NCBI RefSeq assembly: GCF_900112705.1 | Contig: NZ_FOMR01000008.1 | Coordinates: 62,001 to 126,000 of the forward strand | Direction of reading: 5' to 3' | Length of the DNA stretch: 64,000 bases | DNA from: Lentibacillus persicus | Lineage (GTDB): Bacteria; Bacillota; Bacilli; Bacillales; Amphibacillaceae | In this document: positions 57,142-64,000 of the stretch, piece after piece | How positions within the stretch are numbered: the first letter of the stretch is position 1 | Layout: each line of letters starts with the position of its first letter | Translations under genes and position numbers: made by a program | Notes under the pieces: model-generated | What the model was told of the DNA's origin: nothing | Seen by the model: the letters and a program-made list of their open reading frames with translations, nothing else | Database searches by the model: none

Positions 57142-57615
57142 ATGATGCAGCAAAAAAAACTGCTTCTTATATCATCAGTCGGTGGGCATTTAGCTCAGCT
57201 ATTGGAGCTGGAACCCTTGTTTAAACATTATCCATATCATATTGTTACCGAAAAATGTGCTGTCACATTGGATCTTAAAGAAAAACATCCTGTTTCCATG
57301 CTTGTTTACGGCGCTCGAAACTATTTGTTCCGCTACATATTTAAGTTTTCCTATAACATGATTAAAACGTTTTGTATTTTTGTACGGCTTCGACCCGATA
57401 TTGTTATCACAACCGGCGCTCATACAGCAGTCCCGATGTGTTATATTGCGAAATTTTTCCGCAAAAAGATCATATTCATTGAAAGTTTCGCTAAAACGGA
57501 CAGTCCGACGTTATCGGGCAGATTGGTTTATCCGATTGCAGATTTATTTATCGTGCAGTGGGAATCGATGAAACGCGTTTATCCAAATGCCATATACGGG
57601 GGGCCGATCTATTGA
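57142..57615 (+). CDS. Alg14/PssD-like glycosyltransferase membrane subunit
   Basis: The 157-residue product matches the Alg14 group (EpsE/Cps14F/PssD): LLISSVGGHLAQLLELEPLF with the glycine-rich N-terminus, a membrane-associated helix (about 65-82), DIVITTGAHTAVPMCYIAKF and IFIESFAKTDSPTLSGRLVYPIADLFIVQW. These proteins anchor the catalytic partner, the next gene, on the membrane. ATG 57142 or 57145; GGAGTG lies upstream. The stop overlaps the next start (TTGA). Confidence 0.9.
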   Translation: MMQQKKLLLISSVGGHLAQLLELEPLFKHYPYHIVTEKCAVTLDLKEKHPVSMLVYGARNYLFRYIFKFSYNMIKTFCIFVRLRPDIVITTGAHTAVPMCYIAKFFRKKIIFIESFAKTDSPTLSGRLVYPIADLFIVQWESMKRVYPNAIYGGPIY

Positions 57616-58091
57616 TACTCGTTGTGTTAGGAACCCATGAACTGCCGTTTACCCGGTTATTGAATGAAGTTGAGCGTTTAAAGCAATCGAACATTATTAC
57701 CGACGATGTTGTCGTGCAGCATGGGCATACACCTTACGAAAGCCAACATCTGATTCTCAAACAATTTGTCAGTTTTGACGAAATGGAGCTGTTGTATGAA
57801 CAGGCACGGTTAATTATTACGCACGCCGGTACAGGGTCAATTATCAAAGGCCTGAAAAAAGAAAAATGCGTGATCGCCTGTCCCAGACGCGCCGAATACG
57901 GTGAACACAATGATGATCATCAGCTGCAGATTGCCTCAGCACTCAATAGACAGGGACACCTATTAAGCCTTGATGAAACGACCAGTCTTGAAACACTTCT
58001 CAGACAAGCTGATGCGTTTCAGCCGAGTCCGTTTCAATCCGGCCAGGGACAAATTCATCAATTAATCGAGAACTTTATCGATGAGGTGTAG
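57612..58091 (+). CDS. Alg13/PssE-like glycosyltransferase catalytic subunit
   Basis: The 159-residue product is the Alg13-type partner: MILVVLGTHELPFTRLLNEVERL, then VQHGHTPY, FVSFDEMELLYEQARLIITHAGTGSI and CPRRAEYGEHNDDHQLQIA. Together with the upstream gene it reconstitutes one GT1-type enzyme that adds a sugar to a lipid-linked precursor. TTG 57612 overlaps the previous stop and has GGGGGG upstream; an ATG at 57558 is inside the previous gene. Its 3' end overlaps the convergent tagB-like gene by 17 bases. Confidence 0.9.
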   Translation: MILVVLGTHELPFTRLLNEVERLKQSNIITDDVVVQHGHTPYESQHLILKQFVSFDEMELLYEQARLIITHAGTGSIIKGLKKEKCVIACPRRAEYGEHNDDHQLQIASALNRQGHLLSLDETTSLETLLRQADAFQPSPFQSGQGQIHQLIENFIDEV

Positions 58092-59253
58092 ATGTGTCGT
58101 TCGGATGGTATAACGTTTGGATTAGTTTTTCGCTTGAGCGTCCCGTTGAAGTGTAATTCCATTCATGATTAAAAGTCCCGATCTCTTCAATGTTAAAACG
58201 CCCCGCTTTCAACACGTCGATGAGTGATTCAGTGTCTTTCACCACAGGTCCGGGAACAAGTTCCTCATAATTGGTCCAAAAGCCTTTCGATTCACTGTAT
58301 TCCTCCAAGTCATATGCGAAGAACACCATTGGTTTACAGCAAAGGGCAAACTCAAACGGCACCGATGAATAATCCGAAATTAAAATATCTGTCATGAAGA
58401 GCATGTGGTTAATGTTTTCCAAACCGGATATATCATAGACAAAATCGTGATAGGCATACGCCGTCTGCACACGCATTTTCGGGTGAAGACTTAAAAATAA
58501 AACATAATCACGGTGCAGTTCAGTATACATTTTAGCGATATCAAGCCTGAGATCTGAATCATCCAACGCGCCATCCCGGTATGTCGGGGCATAGAGTATT
58601 ATCTTTCTGTGGCCTATACCAGGAAACTGCCCGGTCAACGCTGATTTTTTTCTGAACTGATCTTCTGTATCGAAAAAGAAATCCGTTCGTGGTACACCTG
58701 TCTTTAAAATGTGTTCCCCCGATAAACCGAAAGCTTCCTCAAAAATAGACGCCATTTTTTCAGAGCCCGTCACAACATAATCAAATCGGTTATAAACCTT
58801 TTTAAAGCGCCTTAACGCAAGTGGATGGCGATGCTTGATTGTTTTGTCTTTTAATCCGAACGTTTTAATGGCGCCTGCTGCATGCCATAATTGAATGCAA
58901 GACACGTTTGTCCTGAAATGAGTTACGGCAAGAAAGCCGTAATAATTGTCAACAAAGACATTTTTGCATGTGGCTAAATGGTAAATCGCGCGCAGCCAGT
59001 GCAACACGTGCGGGAATTTAAACCGAATGACACGGCGGCGCGGGCTGTCATCAAACGCCATGCAGCACTTGTGTGTTTTTAAAATAATCACGCGCTGATC
59101 CGTCATGTTTTCCAAAGCCCTCACGGTGTATAACACATTATGACCGAATGAAGCGACAAACGTTGTTTTATTCGTTTTAGGGAACCATTTAAAAAAAGCA
59201 AAGACCATTCGAAAGGCCAACAAATAAACAGCAATCACCATTTCTCTAATCAT
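58075..59253 (-). CDS. tagB: CDP-glycerol glycerophosphotransferase (TagB-like), copy 1
   Basis: TagB-like enzymes add the first glycerol phosphate to the linkage unit of wall teichoic acid. The 392-residue product has a hydrophobic N-terminal segment (about 1-22) and the family motifs VDNYYGFL, CIQLWHAAGAIKTFG, GVPRTDFFF, YAPTYRDG, LHPKM and the C-terminal DILISDYSSVPFEFALCCKPMVFFAYD. Its start codon overlaps the tagD stop region by 8 bases. It is about equally long as copy 2 at 62506 and clearly similar, indicating duplication. I assign the class confidently, the exact tagB role less so. Confidence 0.88.
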   Translation of the reverse strand: MIREMVIAVYLLAFRMVFAFFKWFPKTNKTTFVASFGHNVLYTVRALENMTDQRVIILKTHKCCMAFDDSPRRRVIRFKFPHVLHWLRAIYHLATCKNVFVDNYYGFLAVTHFRTNVSCIQLWHAAGAIKTFGLKDKTIKHRHPLALRRFKKVYNRFDYVVTGSEKMASIFEEAFGLSGEHILKTGVPRTDFFFDTEDQFRKKSALTGQFPGIGHRKIILYAPTYRDGALDDSDLRLDIAKMYTELHRDYVLFLSLHPKMRVQTAYAYHDFVYDISGLENINHMLFMTDILISDYSSVPFEFALCCKPMVFFAYDLEEYSESKGFWTNYEELVPGPVVKDTESLIDVLKAGRFNIEEIGTFNHEWNYTSTGRSSEKLIQTLYHPNDTSTPHR

Positions 59254-59644
59254 GGCTCGGCTTGTTCAAGTCCGTTTTAATTTTAGTTGTCGAAATTCCA
59301 ATCGTTCGCGGCAAATAAATGACCTCACAATACGCTTTCAGATCATCAAACTTGCCTTCCCAGTCATCTCCCATAACGAGCACATCAATTTGATGCTTTT
59401 TAATGTCATCCTGTTTCTGTTCCCAAACATGTTCAGGGATGACTTCATCAACGTAACGGACCGCTTCAAGAATCGTTTTGCGCTGTTCAAACGAATAATA
59501 TGCCTGCTTCCCTTTTAAGGCATTAAACGAATCCGACGAAATCGCAACGACTAAATAATCACCGAATGCTTTAGCACGCCGCAGTAAGTTAATATGCCCG
59601 GTATGAAGGATGTCGAACGTACCATATGTGATAACTTTTCGCAC
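59246..59644 (-). CDS. tagD: Glycerol-3-phosphate cytidylyltransferase TagD, copy 1
   Basis: TagD makes CDP-glycerol from CTP and glycerol 3-phosphate. The 132-residue product has TYGTFDILHTGHINLLRRA with the HxGH nucleotidyltransferase signature, VAISSDSFNALKGK, and RTIGISTTKIK with the ISTT motif. Length is usual. The start is GTG 59644 with GGAGG upstream on the minus strand; a TATAAT occurs on the minus strand at 59680-59685. It overlaps tagB copy 1 by 8 bases. A second, diverged copy occupies the right edge of the window (63686). Confidence 0.94.
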   Translation of the reverse strand: MRKVITYGTFDILHTGHINLLRRAKAFGDYLVVAISSDSFNALKGKQAYYSFEQRKTILEAVRYVDEVIPEHVWEQKQDDIKKHQIDVLVMGDDWEGKFDDLKAYCEVIYLPRTIGISTTKIKTDLNKPSHD

Positions 59645-59803
59645 CTGTCTGACCTCCGAATCGAAAAAAGTTCGTATTAATTATAGTATGCATTGCTTGC
59701 GATAAGTTAATCGATTGAATTGTTGTTTTTAAAAATCCTTTGCAGCCGAAGCGAAATAAATCATGTCTCTTTTTCGCATAAATCTGTTATCTTCTCCGTA
59801 TTC

Positions 59804-59940
59804 GATGTAAACTGCGAACCAGTGAAAATTCTTCAGTAAGTGCTATGCCACCGCTGCGGAAAGCGAATGCCTGGAACGGAAATCAACAAGCACTTTGTCG
59901 CATTTTATGGAAATTGCGAAGGTTAACAAATAAACTAGTT
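59804..59940. repeat. Decayed copy of the composite repeat ends
   Basis: The 30 bases at 59804-59833 (GATGTAAACTGCGAAC then CAGTGAAAATTCTT) match 31656-31685 with one difference. Downstream are ACCGCTGCGGAAAGCGAATG and ATTGCGAAGGTTAAC, echoing the inner and right parts of that element. The rest of the spacer between tagD and the tagF-like gene (59645-60067) shows no gene. Confidence 0.6.
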
Positions 59941-60067
59941 TACAAAAAGAGCCTAAATCATTAACAATATGTAAATATAACGATTTAAGCGTGACGATAC
60001 AATACGCTATTTGATATAGTTAACTTAATTATAGTGGGAGGAACGTTGTAGAAGAGGAGGGCATTGC

Positions 60068-62464
60068 GTGGTTAATCCTGAAGCACCTGTCATACATGTT
60101 GTTCAATCTGTAGAAATGAGCAAAAATGGTTTATTAACCGTGCAGGGGACAATCAAATCAGATGAACTTATTGATAATACCATTCAATTAATGGTCAAAA
60201 AAAGAAAGTCCCATACCTATTTCTTGTTTCCGATAACATGGCTAAGTAAAGACTGTTGGGAGGCAACGATTAATTTCAATGATTTCGATTTTTCAAATGG
60301 TACATGGGATTATTACTTGCTCTATCAAAACGAACATAAATATCGATTAAAAATTGACGATAAATGTATTTTTGACTGGGATAGAAAAGCGTTATTTAAT
60401 AGTGAGAATATGTCACATGAGCTCGTGTGCTACATAACGGAAAAAGATTCGCTTTCCTCAACCATTTATATGCCGATCATCGGTTTTAATCTCCTGAGAA
60501 GCAGTGTTAGTGCAGCCGAAACAATCCAATTAATTGGCAGGACTGCTGATAGTGATTTACTTGGTTCTGCGTCTGACACCAAACTCCTTATTCAGCAGCG
60601 AGGCGGTCATAAGACGTATGAAGCCCCATTGCAGCTTAACCCGGAAGACACCACTGTTTTGACTTTCAATTATCGTGACATCCTGCCGGAAAAGCTGGAA
60701 CCGATGAGATGGGATATTTATTTAAAAGCTGAATTGTCCGGTACATATTACTTATTCCGTGTGCATTTGGAAAACGAGCCGAACCTGGAAAAACAAACAT
60801 GTGTTGAATTATATGGAGATGAGGTCTATCAGACTTATCTTTATTCAACCATTAATGGAAATCTTTCGATAAACCTTGTGACATTAACGATGAAACGAAA
60901 CGTCGTGTCGTATAGCATTGAGAATCACCACATTCATTTTAAAGGGTATGCATATTTTGATTTAATGACGTTTGACGATCCCAATAAATTGAAGCGGTAT
61001 ATAAAAGTCAAGAAGAGGCAAACAAATGAGGAGCTTTTGTTTCCGATTGACAATGAAATGCTTAACGAATTGGAGATTGAACCCGACTATCGATCTGCCG
61101 GGTTTGACGCAAGAATTCCTCTGAATCAAATATTTTCAATGCAGGAGAATCCAACAGGGATTTATGACTTTTCGATTTGTCTCATTTATCATAATCAAAC
61201 ATATGAACAAAGGCTCGTATGCAAAGAGTATGAATACATCGTAGATGAGCCGCTGGCGACAGATTCGCTCAAGCACCGCTTAAGTGGTATAAGAGCTTTT
61301 CTGCTTTTTACACCTGCAGGATATTTAAAACTGGAAACGTACACTTATTCCCTTGGCAAATTGAAGTATATGTCATACCGGAAAACACATCCCTTGAAGG
61401 ACGCCAAAGATATATGGCTGATCGGCGAAAGACCTGATACAGCACAAGACACAGGTTATCATTTTTTTAAATACTGCCGGGAAAACCATCCTGAAATTAA
61501 AGCTTATTATGTAATAAGCGCTGACTCGCCGGACAAAAAAAACTTAAAGGGGCTTGGGAATGTTGTGACCTTTGGCTCATGGAAACATTTTAGGCTGGCA
61601 GCAGCAGCGGACATATTTATCGGCTCTCACGACCTGGAGTATATATTGCCTACAAAAGCAGTGGACTGGCCCAATTACCAAAAAAGTGAACGTGTGTTTC
61701 TGCAGCATGGCGTACTTGGAAGGAAGAAAGTTGACTATTACAAACACTATTACCGCTACCCGTTCTCGTTGTTTTGTGTCAGTTCAAAACCGGAATTTAA
61801 TCTCGTTACGAAAAAAATGGGATACGAGACGAATGAAGTGACAATCACCGGACTATCACGCTTTGACCGGTTAATGGAACAGCGGAATGAACAAAGGTCG
61901 ATTTTGTTGATTCCGACCTGGCGGGACTGGATTAAAGACGAGACATTTACTGACTCAGAATACTTCCAAAAATACAAAGCGCTTCTGCATGACAGCAGGC
62001 TCAATGGTTTATTGGAAAAACATCAAGTGAAACTGGACTTTTATGTTCATTACCGCATGCAGCCATATATCCGTTATTTTGAGGATACGCCTTCGGATTA
62101 TATTAATATTATCAAATTTGGTGAAGAGGATGTTCAGGACCTTTTAATCAGAAGTAAACTGCTGATAACGGATTATTCTTCGGTGTCGTTTGATTTTAAT
62201 TACATGGCAAAACCTGTTCTCTTTTATCATTTTGATTTTAGCCGGTTTTTTAAGCACGGTTTGCTGCGGCCTGCCGATAAGACCTTCCTGGGGGAAATAT
62301 GTACTGATAAAAAAACGCTGGTTGATTCAATTGAACAAGCCATTGAAAACGGGTTTAATGAGAGCGAGGCACTCAAACGGAAGAAAAGATCAATTTTTAA
62401 ACATATTGATAATAAGAATAATGAACGTATCTTGACGTCGATCAGGAACAACGGAAAATACTAA
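60068..62464 (+). CDS. TagF-like CDP-glycerol glycerophosphotransferase with long N-terminal extension
   Basis: The 798-residue product has a C-terminal glycerophosphotransferase domain (about 440-790) with the TagF/TagB motifs WLIGERPDTAQDTGYHFFKY, FGSWKHFRLAAAADIFIGSHD, FLQHGVLGRKKVDYY, GLSRFDRL, LIPTWRDW and LLITDYSSVSFDFNYMAKPVLFYHFD. The first 420 residues consist of beta-strand-rich segments of about 130 residues each (for example IQLMVKKRKSHTYFLFPI and IKVKKRQTNEELLFPI), likely repeated accessory domains as in large TagF/SpsB-type proteins. GTG 60068 behind AGAGGAGGG is the start. It is probably the poly(glycerol phosphate) polymerase. Confidence 0.86.
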   Translation: MVNPEAPVIHVVQSVEMSKNGLLTVQGTIKSDELIDNTIQLMVKKRKSHTYFLFPITWLSKDCWEATINFNDFDFSNGTWDYYLLYQNEHKYRLKIDDKCIFDWDRKALFNSENMSHELVCYITEKDSLSSTIYMPIIGFNLLRSSVSAAETIQLIGRTADSDLLGSASDTKLLIQQRGGHKTYEAPLQLNPEDTTVLTFNYRDILPEKLEPMRWDIYLKAELSGTYYLFRVHLENEPNLEKQTCVELYGDEVYQTYLYSTINGNLSINLVTLTMKRNVVSYSIENHHIHFKGYAYFDLMTFDDPNKLKRYIKVKKRQTNEELLFPIDNEMLNELEIEPDYRSAGFDARIPLNQIFSMQENPTGIYDFSICLIYHNQTYEQRLVCKEYEYIVDEPLATDSLKHRLSGIRAFLLFTPAGYLKLETYTYSLGKLKYMSYRKTHPLKDAKDIWLIGERPDTAQDTGYHFFKYCRENHPEIKAYYVISADSPDKKNLKGLGNVVTFGSWKHFRLAAAADIFIGSHDLEYILPTKAVDWPNYQKSERVFLQHGVLGRKKVDYYKHYYRYPFSLFCVSSKPEFNLVTKKMGYETNEVTITGLSRFDRLMEQRNEQRSILLIPTWRDWIKDETFTDSEYFQKYKALLHDSRLNGLLEKHQVKLDFYVHYRMQPYIRYFEDTPSDYINIIKFGEEDVQDLLIRSKLLITDYSSVSFDFNYMAKPVLFYHFDFSRFFKHGLLRPADKTFLGEICTDKKTLVDSIEQAIENGFNESEALKRKKRSIFKHIDNKNNERILTSIRNNGKY

Positions 62465-62472
62465 AACATATG

Positions 62473-62511
62473 AAAAAAGCTGGCCCGGGCGTTTACACGT
62501 CCGGGTCAGCT
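62473..62511 (-). terminator. Terminator between convergent tagF-like and tagB genes
   Basis: AGCTGGCCCGGGC (62478-62490) pairs with GTCCGGGTCAGCT (62499-62511), 13 pairs with two G-U. On the minus strand it is followed by TTTTTT, so it mainly ends the gene at 62506, whose stop codon overlaps the stem. Confidence 0.85.
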
Positions 62512-63693
62512 GTTAACAAACTCTTTGTTAAATTCTGTTTGTTCGTCTTCGGTATAAATCGCTTTGATTAATCGCTCGCTTGATTTTCCTTGTGAATATT
62601 TATTCCATTCATGCGCAAATCTGCGAACGCGACTCATATCAAATGATTCGGTTTCAATGATAGAGACCAGATCTCGGGTGGTTTCAGCAACGGGACCGGG
62701 AACAAGGTCTTCATAACTGGTCCAAAACCCTTTATCCATCGTATATCGGTCCAGGTCATAAGCGAAGAAAACCATTGGTTTATTCAATAAAGCGAATTCA
62801 AAAGGGATCGATGAGTAATCGGTTATTAACAAATCCGTGACAGTTAATAAATGATTTAAATAAGGATAGCTAGAAACATTAATAACAAAACCAGGATACT
62901 TATTCTGAAAATCGGCATTCACAGCGGGATGAAGCCGCAGGAATAGGACATATTTATCTTTCAATTTCTGATACATTTTATCCATTTCCAATGCCAGGTC
63001 AGCTGAATTCAGTTGATTATCACGATAGGTTGGCGCGTACAATATGACTTTCTTCTCGTTAATCACCGGATAGTTCTCTGCCAGTGTTTGTTCAGCTTTT
63101 TTTCTGGCTGTTTCATCAAAGAAAAAGTCCGTTCGGGGAACGCCCGTTCGCAGCATCCTGTCCTCGGGCAAATTAAAACTGTCACGAAAGATAGATGCCA
63201 TCTGGTCCGAACCGACCACAACATGATCAAACTGCTGATATACCTCGTTAAACCGCTCGTGTGCCCGTTTGGAGCGCCCGACGATTGCAGGATCTTTTGA
63301 GCCAAACTGTTTAATTGCTCCTGCAGCATGCCACAACTGGATGCATGCGACATTCGATTTGAACGGAGCTGCTGCCAGAAAGCCAAAGTAATTGTCTATA
63401 AAAACTTTTTCGCTGGTTGCCAAATGATAGACTGAACGTATCCAATCAGTAAGACTGCTAGTTTCAAAGTTTAATGTTAAATGTTCAGAACCAAAGTCGG
63501 TTTTGCATTGGGAGGTTTTAAGAATAACAACCTGATCGTTTGTCTGTTTTTCGAGCTCGTGTACAGTGTACAAAATATTTTCCCCAAATGAAGCAACAAA
63601 TGTTGTTTTCTTCTTTTGGGGAAATTGTTTAAAGATGATAAAGATCGCACGAAAAACAGAAAGATACAGTGTAATGACCAGTTCTCTAACCAT
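62506..63693 (-). CDS. CDP-glycerol glycerophosphotransferase (TagB-like), copy 2
   Basis: The 395-residue product parallels copy 1 along its length: VFIDNYFGFLAAAPFKSNVACIQLWHAAGAIKQFG, GVPRTDFFFDE, YAPTYRDNQLNSADLALEMDKMYQKL, LRLHPAVN and DLLITDYSSIPFEFALLNKPMVFFAYDLDRY. It also overlaps its tagD partner by 8 bases. The two tagD-tagB cassettes therefore arose by duplication and now flank the opposite-strand tagF-like gene. Which one is the true primase (TagB) cannot be told from sequence. Confidence 0.87.
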   Translation of the reverse strand: MVRELVITLYLSVFRAIFIIFKQFPQKKKTTFVASFGENILYTVHELEKQTNDQVVILKTSQCKTDFGSEHLTLNFETSSLTDWIRSVYHLATSEKVFIDNYFGFLAAAPFKSNVACIQLWHAAGAIKQFGSKDPAIVGRSKRAHERFNEVYQQFDHVVVGSDQMASIFRDSFNLPEDRMLRTGVPRTDFFFDETARKKAEQTLAENYPVINEKKVILYAPTYRDNQLNSADLALEMDKMYQKLKDKYVLFLRLHPAVNADFQNKYPGFVINVSSYPYLNHLLTVTDLLITDYSSIPFEFALLNKPMVFFAYDLDRYTMDKGFWTSYEDLVPGPVAETTRDLVSIIETESFDMSRVRRFAHEWNKYSQGKSSERLIKAIYTEDEQTEFNKEFVNS

Positions 63694-64000
63694 TATTCGC
63701 CTTGCCGTTCAGATCTTCTTTAATTTGAGTGGTTGAAATGCCTACTGTACGCGGCAAATAAACGACTTCACAATAGTCTTTAAGGAAGTCAAATTTGCCT
63801 TTCCAGTCATCTCCCATCACAAATACATCGACCTCATGCTTTTCAACGTCTTGAACTTTTTGTTCCCAGTTATGCTCCGGAATCACTTCGTCCACATATT
63901 GAATGGCTTCCAGAATTGCTTTTCGCTGTTCAAAAGAATAATAGGCTTCTTTATGTTTAATCGCGTTGAATTCGTCAGATGAAATTGCTACGATCAGATA
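63686..64000 (-). CDS. tagD: Glycerol-3-phosphate cytidylyltransferase TagD, copy 2 (partial)
   Basis: The frame runs off the right edge, so the N-terminus with HxGH is not visible. The 104 residues present, YLIVAISSDEFNAIKHKEAYY... to ...RTVGISTTQIKEDLNGKANNG, align with copy 1 at 59246 and include the ISTT signature. The short open frame that begins at 63895 is only the C-terminal half. Overlap with the next gene by 8 bases is conserved with copy 1. Confidence 0.92.
   Translation of the reverse strand, partial: YLIVAISSDEFNAIKHKEAYYSFEQRKAILEAIQYVDEVIPEHNWEQKVQDVEKHEVDVFVMGDDWKGKFDFLKDYCEVVYLPRTVGISTTQIKEDLNGKANNG

Overview
This window is a chromosomal segment of a spore-forming, flagellated, low-to-moderate GC member of the Bacillaceae. 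Gene order runs prfA, prmC, spoIIR, tsaC(ywlC), mntP(ywlD), ywlE, ywlG, glyA, upp, mnaA, atpIBEFHAGDC, ywzB, ywmB, murA, spoIID, spoIIQ, spoIIID, mbl, flhO, flhP, fabZ, which closely follows the Bacillus subtilis 316-degree region. The many acidic, Asp/Glu-rich secreted proteins and the overall protein flavour suggest a halophilic or halotolerant genus such as Lentibacillus, Virgibacillus or Oceanobacillus (inference only). No rRNA or tRNA genes were seen.

Layout. 1-9.9 kb: translation termination (prfA end, prmC), forespore signalling (spoIIR), tRNA t6A synthesis (tsaC), Mn efflux, arginine phosphatase ywlE, glyA, upp and UDP-GlcNAc 2-epimerase. rpiB, which lies between ywlE and ywlG in B. 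subtilis, is absent. 10-12.2 kb: a secreted subtilase. 12.4-19.9 kb: the nine-gene ATP synthase operon with its promoter, a structured leader and two intercistronic hairpins. 20-31.5 kb: ywzB, ywmB, murA, sporulation genes, mbl, flagellar rod/hook genes. 32-44.4 kb: fabZ, a lipoprotein, comK, a TetR-MFP-RND efflux set, a two-part ThrE-type exporter and an ABC exporter. 44.5-64 kb: cell-envelope polymers: tagO, gtaB, an acyltransferase, ugd with a polymerase and glycosyltransferases, and wall teichoic acid genes tagD/tagB (two copies) and a tagF-like gene. This last stretch also holds an APC permease, an aryl-sulfate sulfotransferase and a C39-like peptidase.

The most unusual content is intergenic. 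At least eight spacers hold arrays of direct repeats with a 20-21 bp period, in four sequence-unrelated families: ATGTTCCGGAGCG-type at 20378, 26497 and 27997; TCGCGTGG/TCGGTTGG-type at 7841, 39223 and 40565; GCTCAAG-type at 4730; ATCNACAGAAGA-type at 2806. All recognisable motifs read on the + strand, and the two best families mix two unit types. Two paralogous genes for NERD-domain (restriction-nuclease-like) plus zinc-ribbon proteins sit in this window; each is bracketed on both sides by arrays of a single family (NERD1 by the first, NERD2 by the second). I propose these as candidate repeat-associated NERD cassettes; this is the main lead for an undescribed system.

Other points: a dense DnaA-box cluster upstream of tsaC; palindromic MITE-like elements at 4894, 31657 and a decayed one near 59804; ribosome-site-sequestering hairpins before mntP and ywmB; matching sigma-F promoter candidates before spoIIR and spoIIQ; and an insertion of about 50 residues in YwlE.
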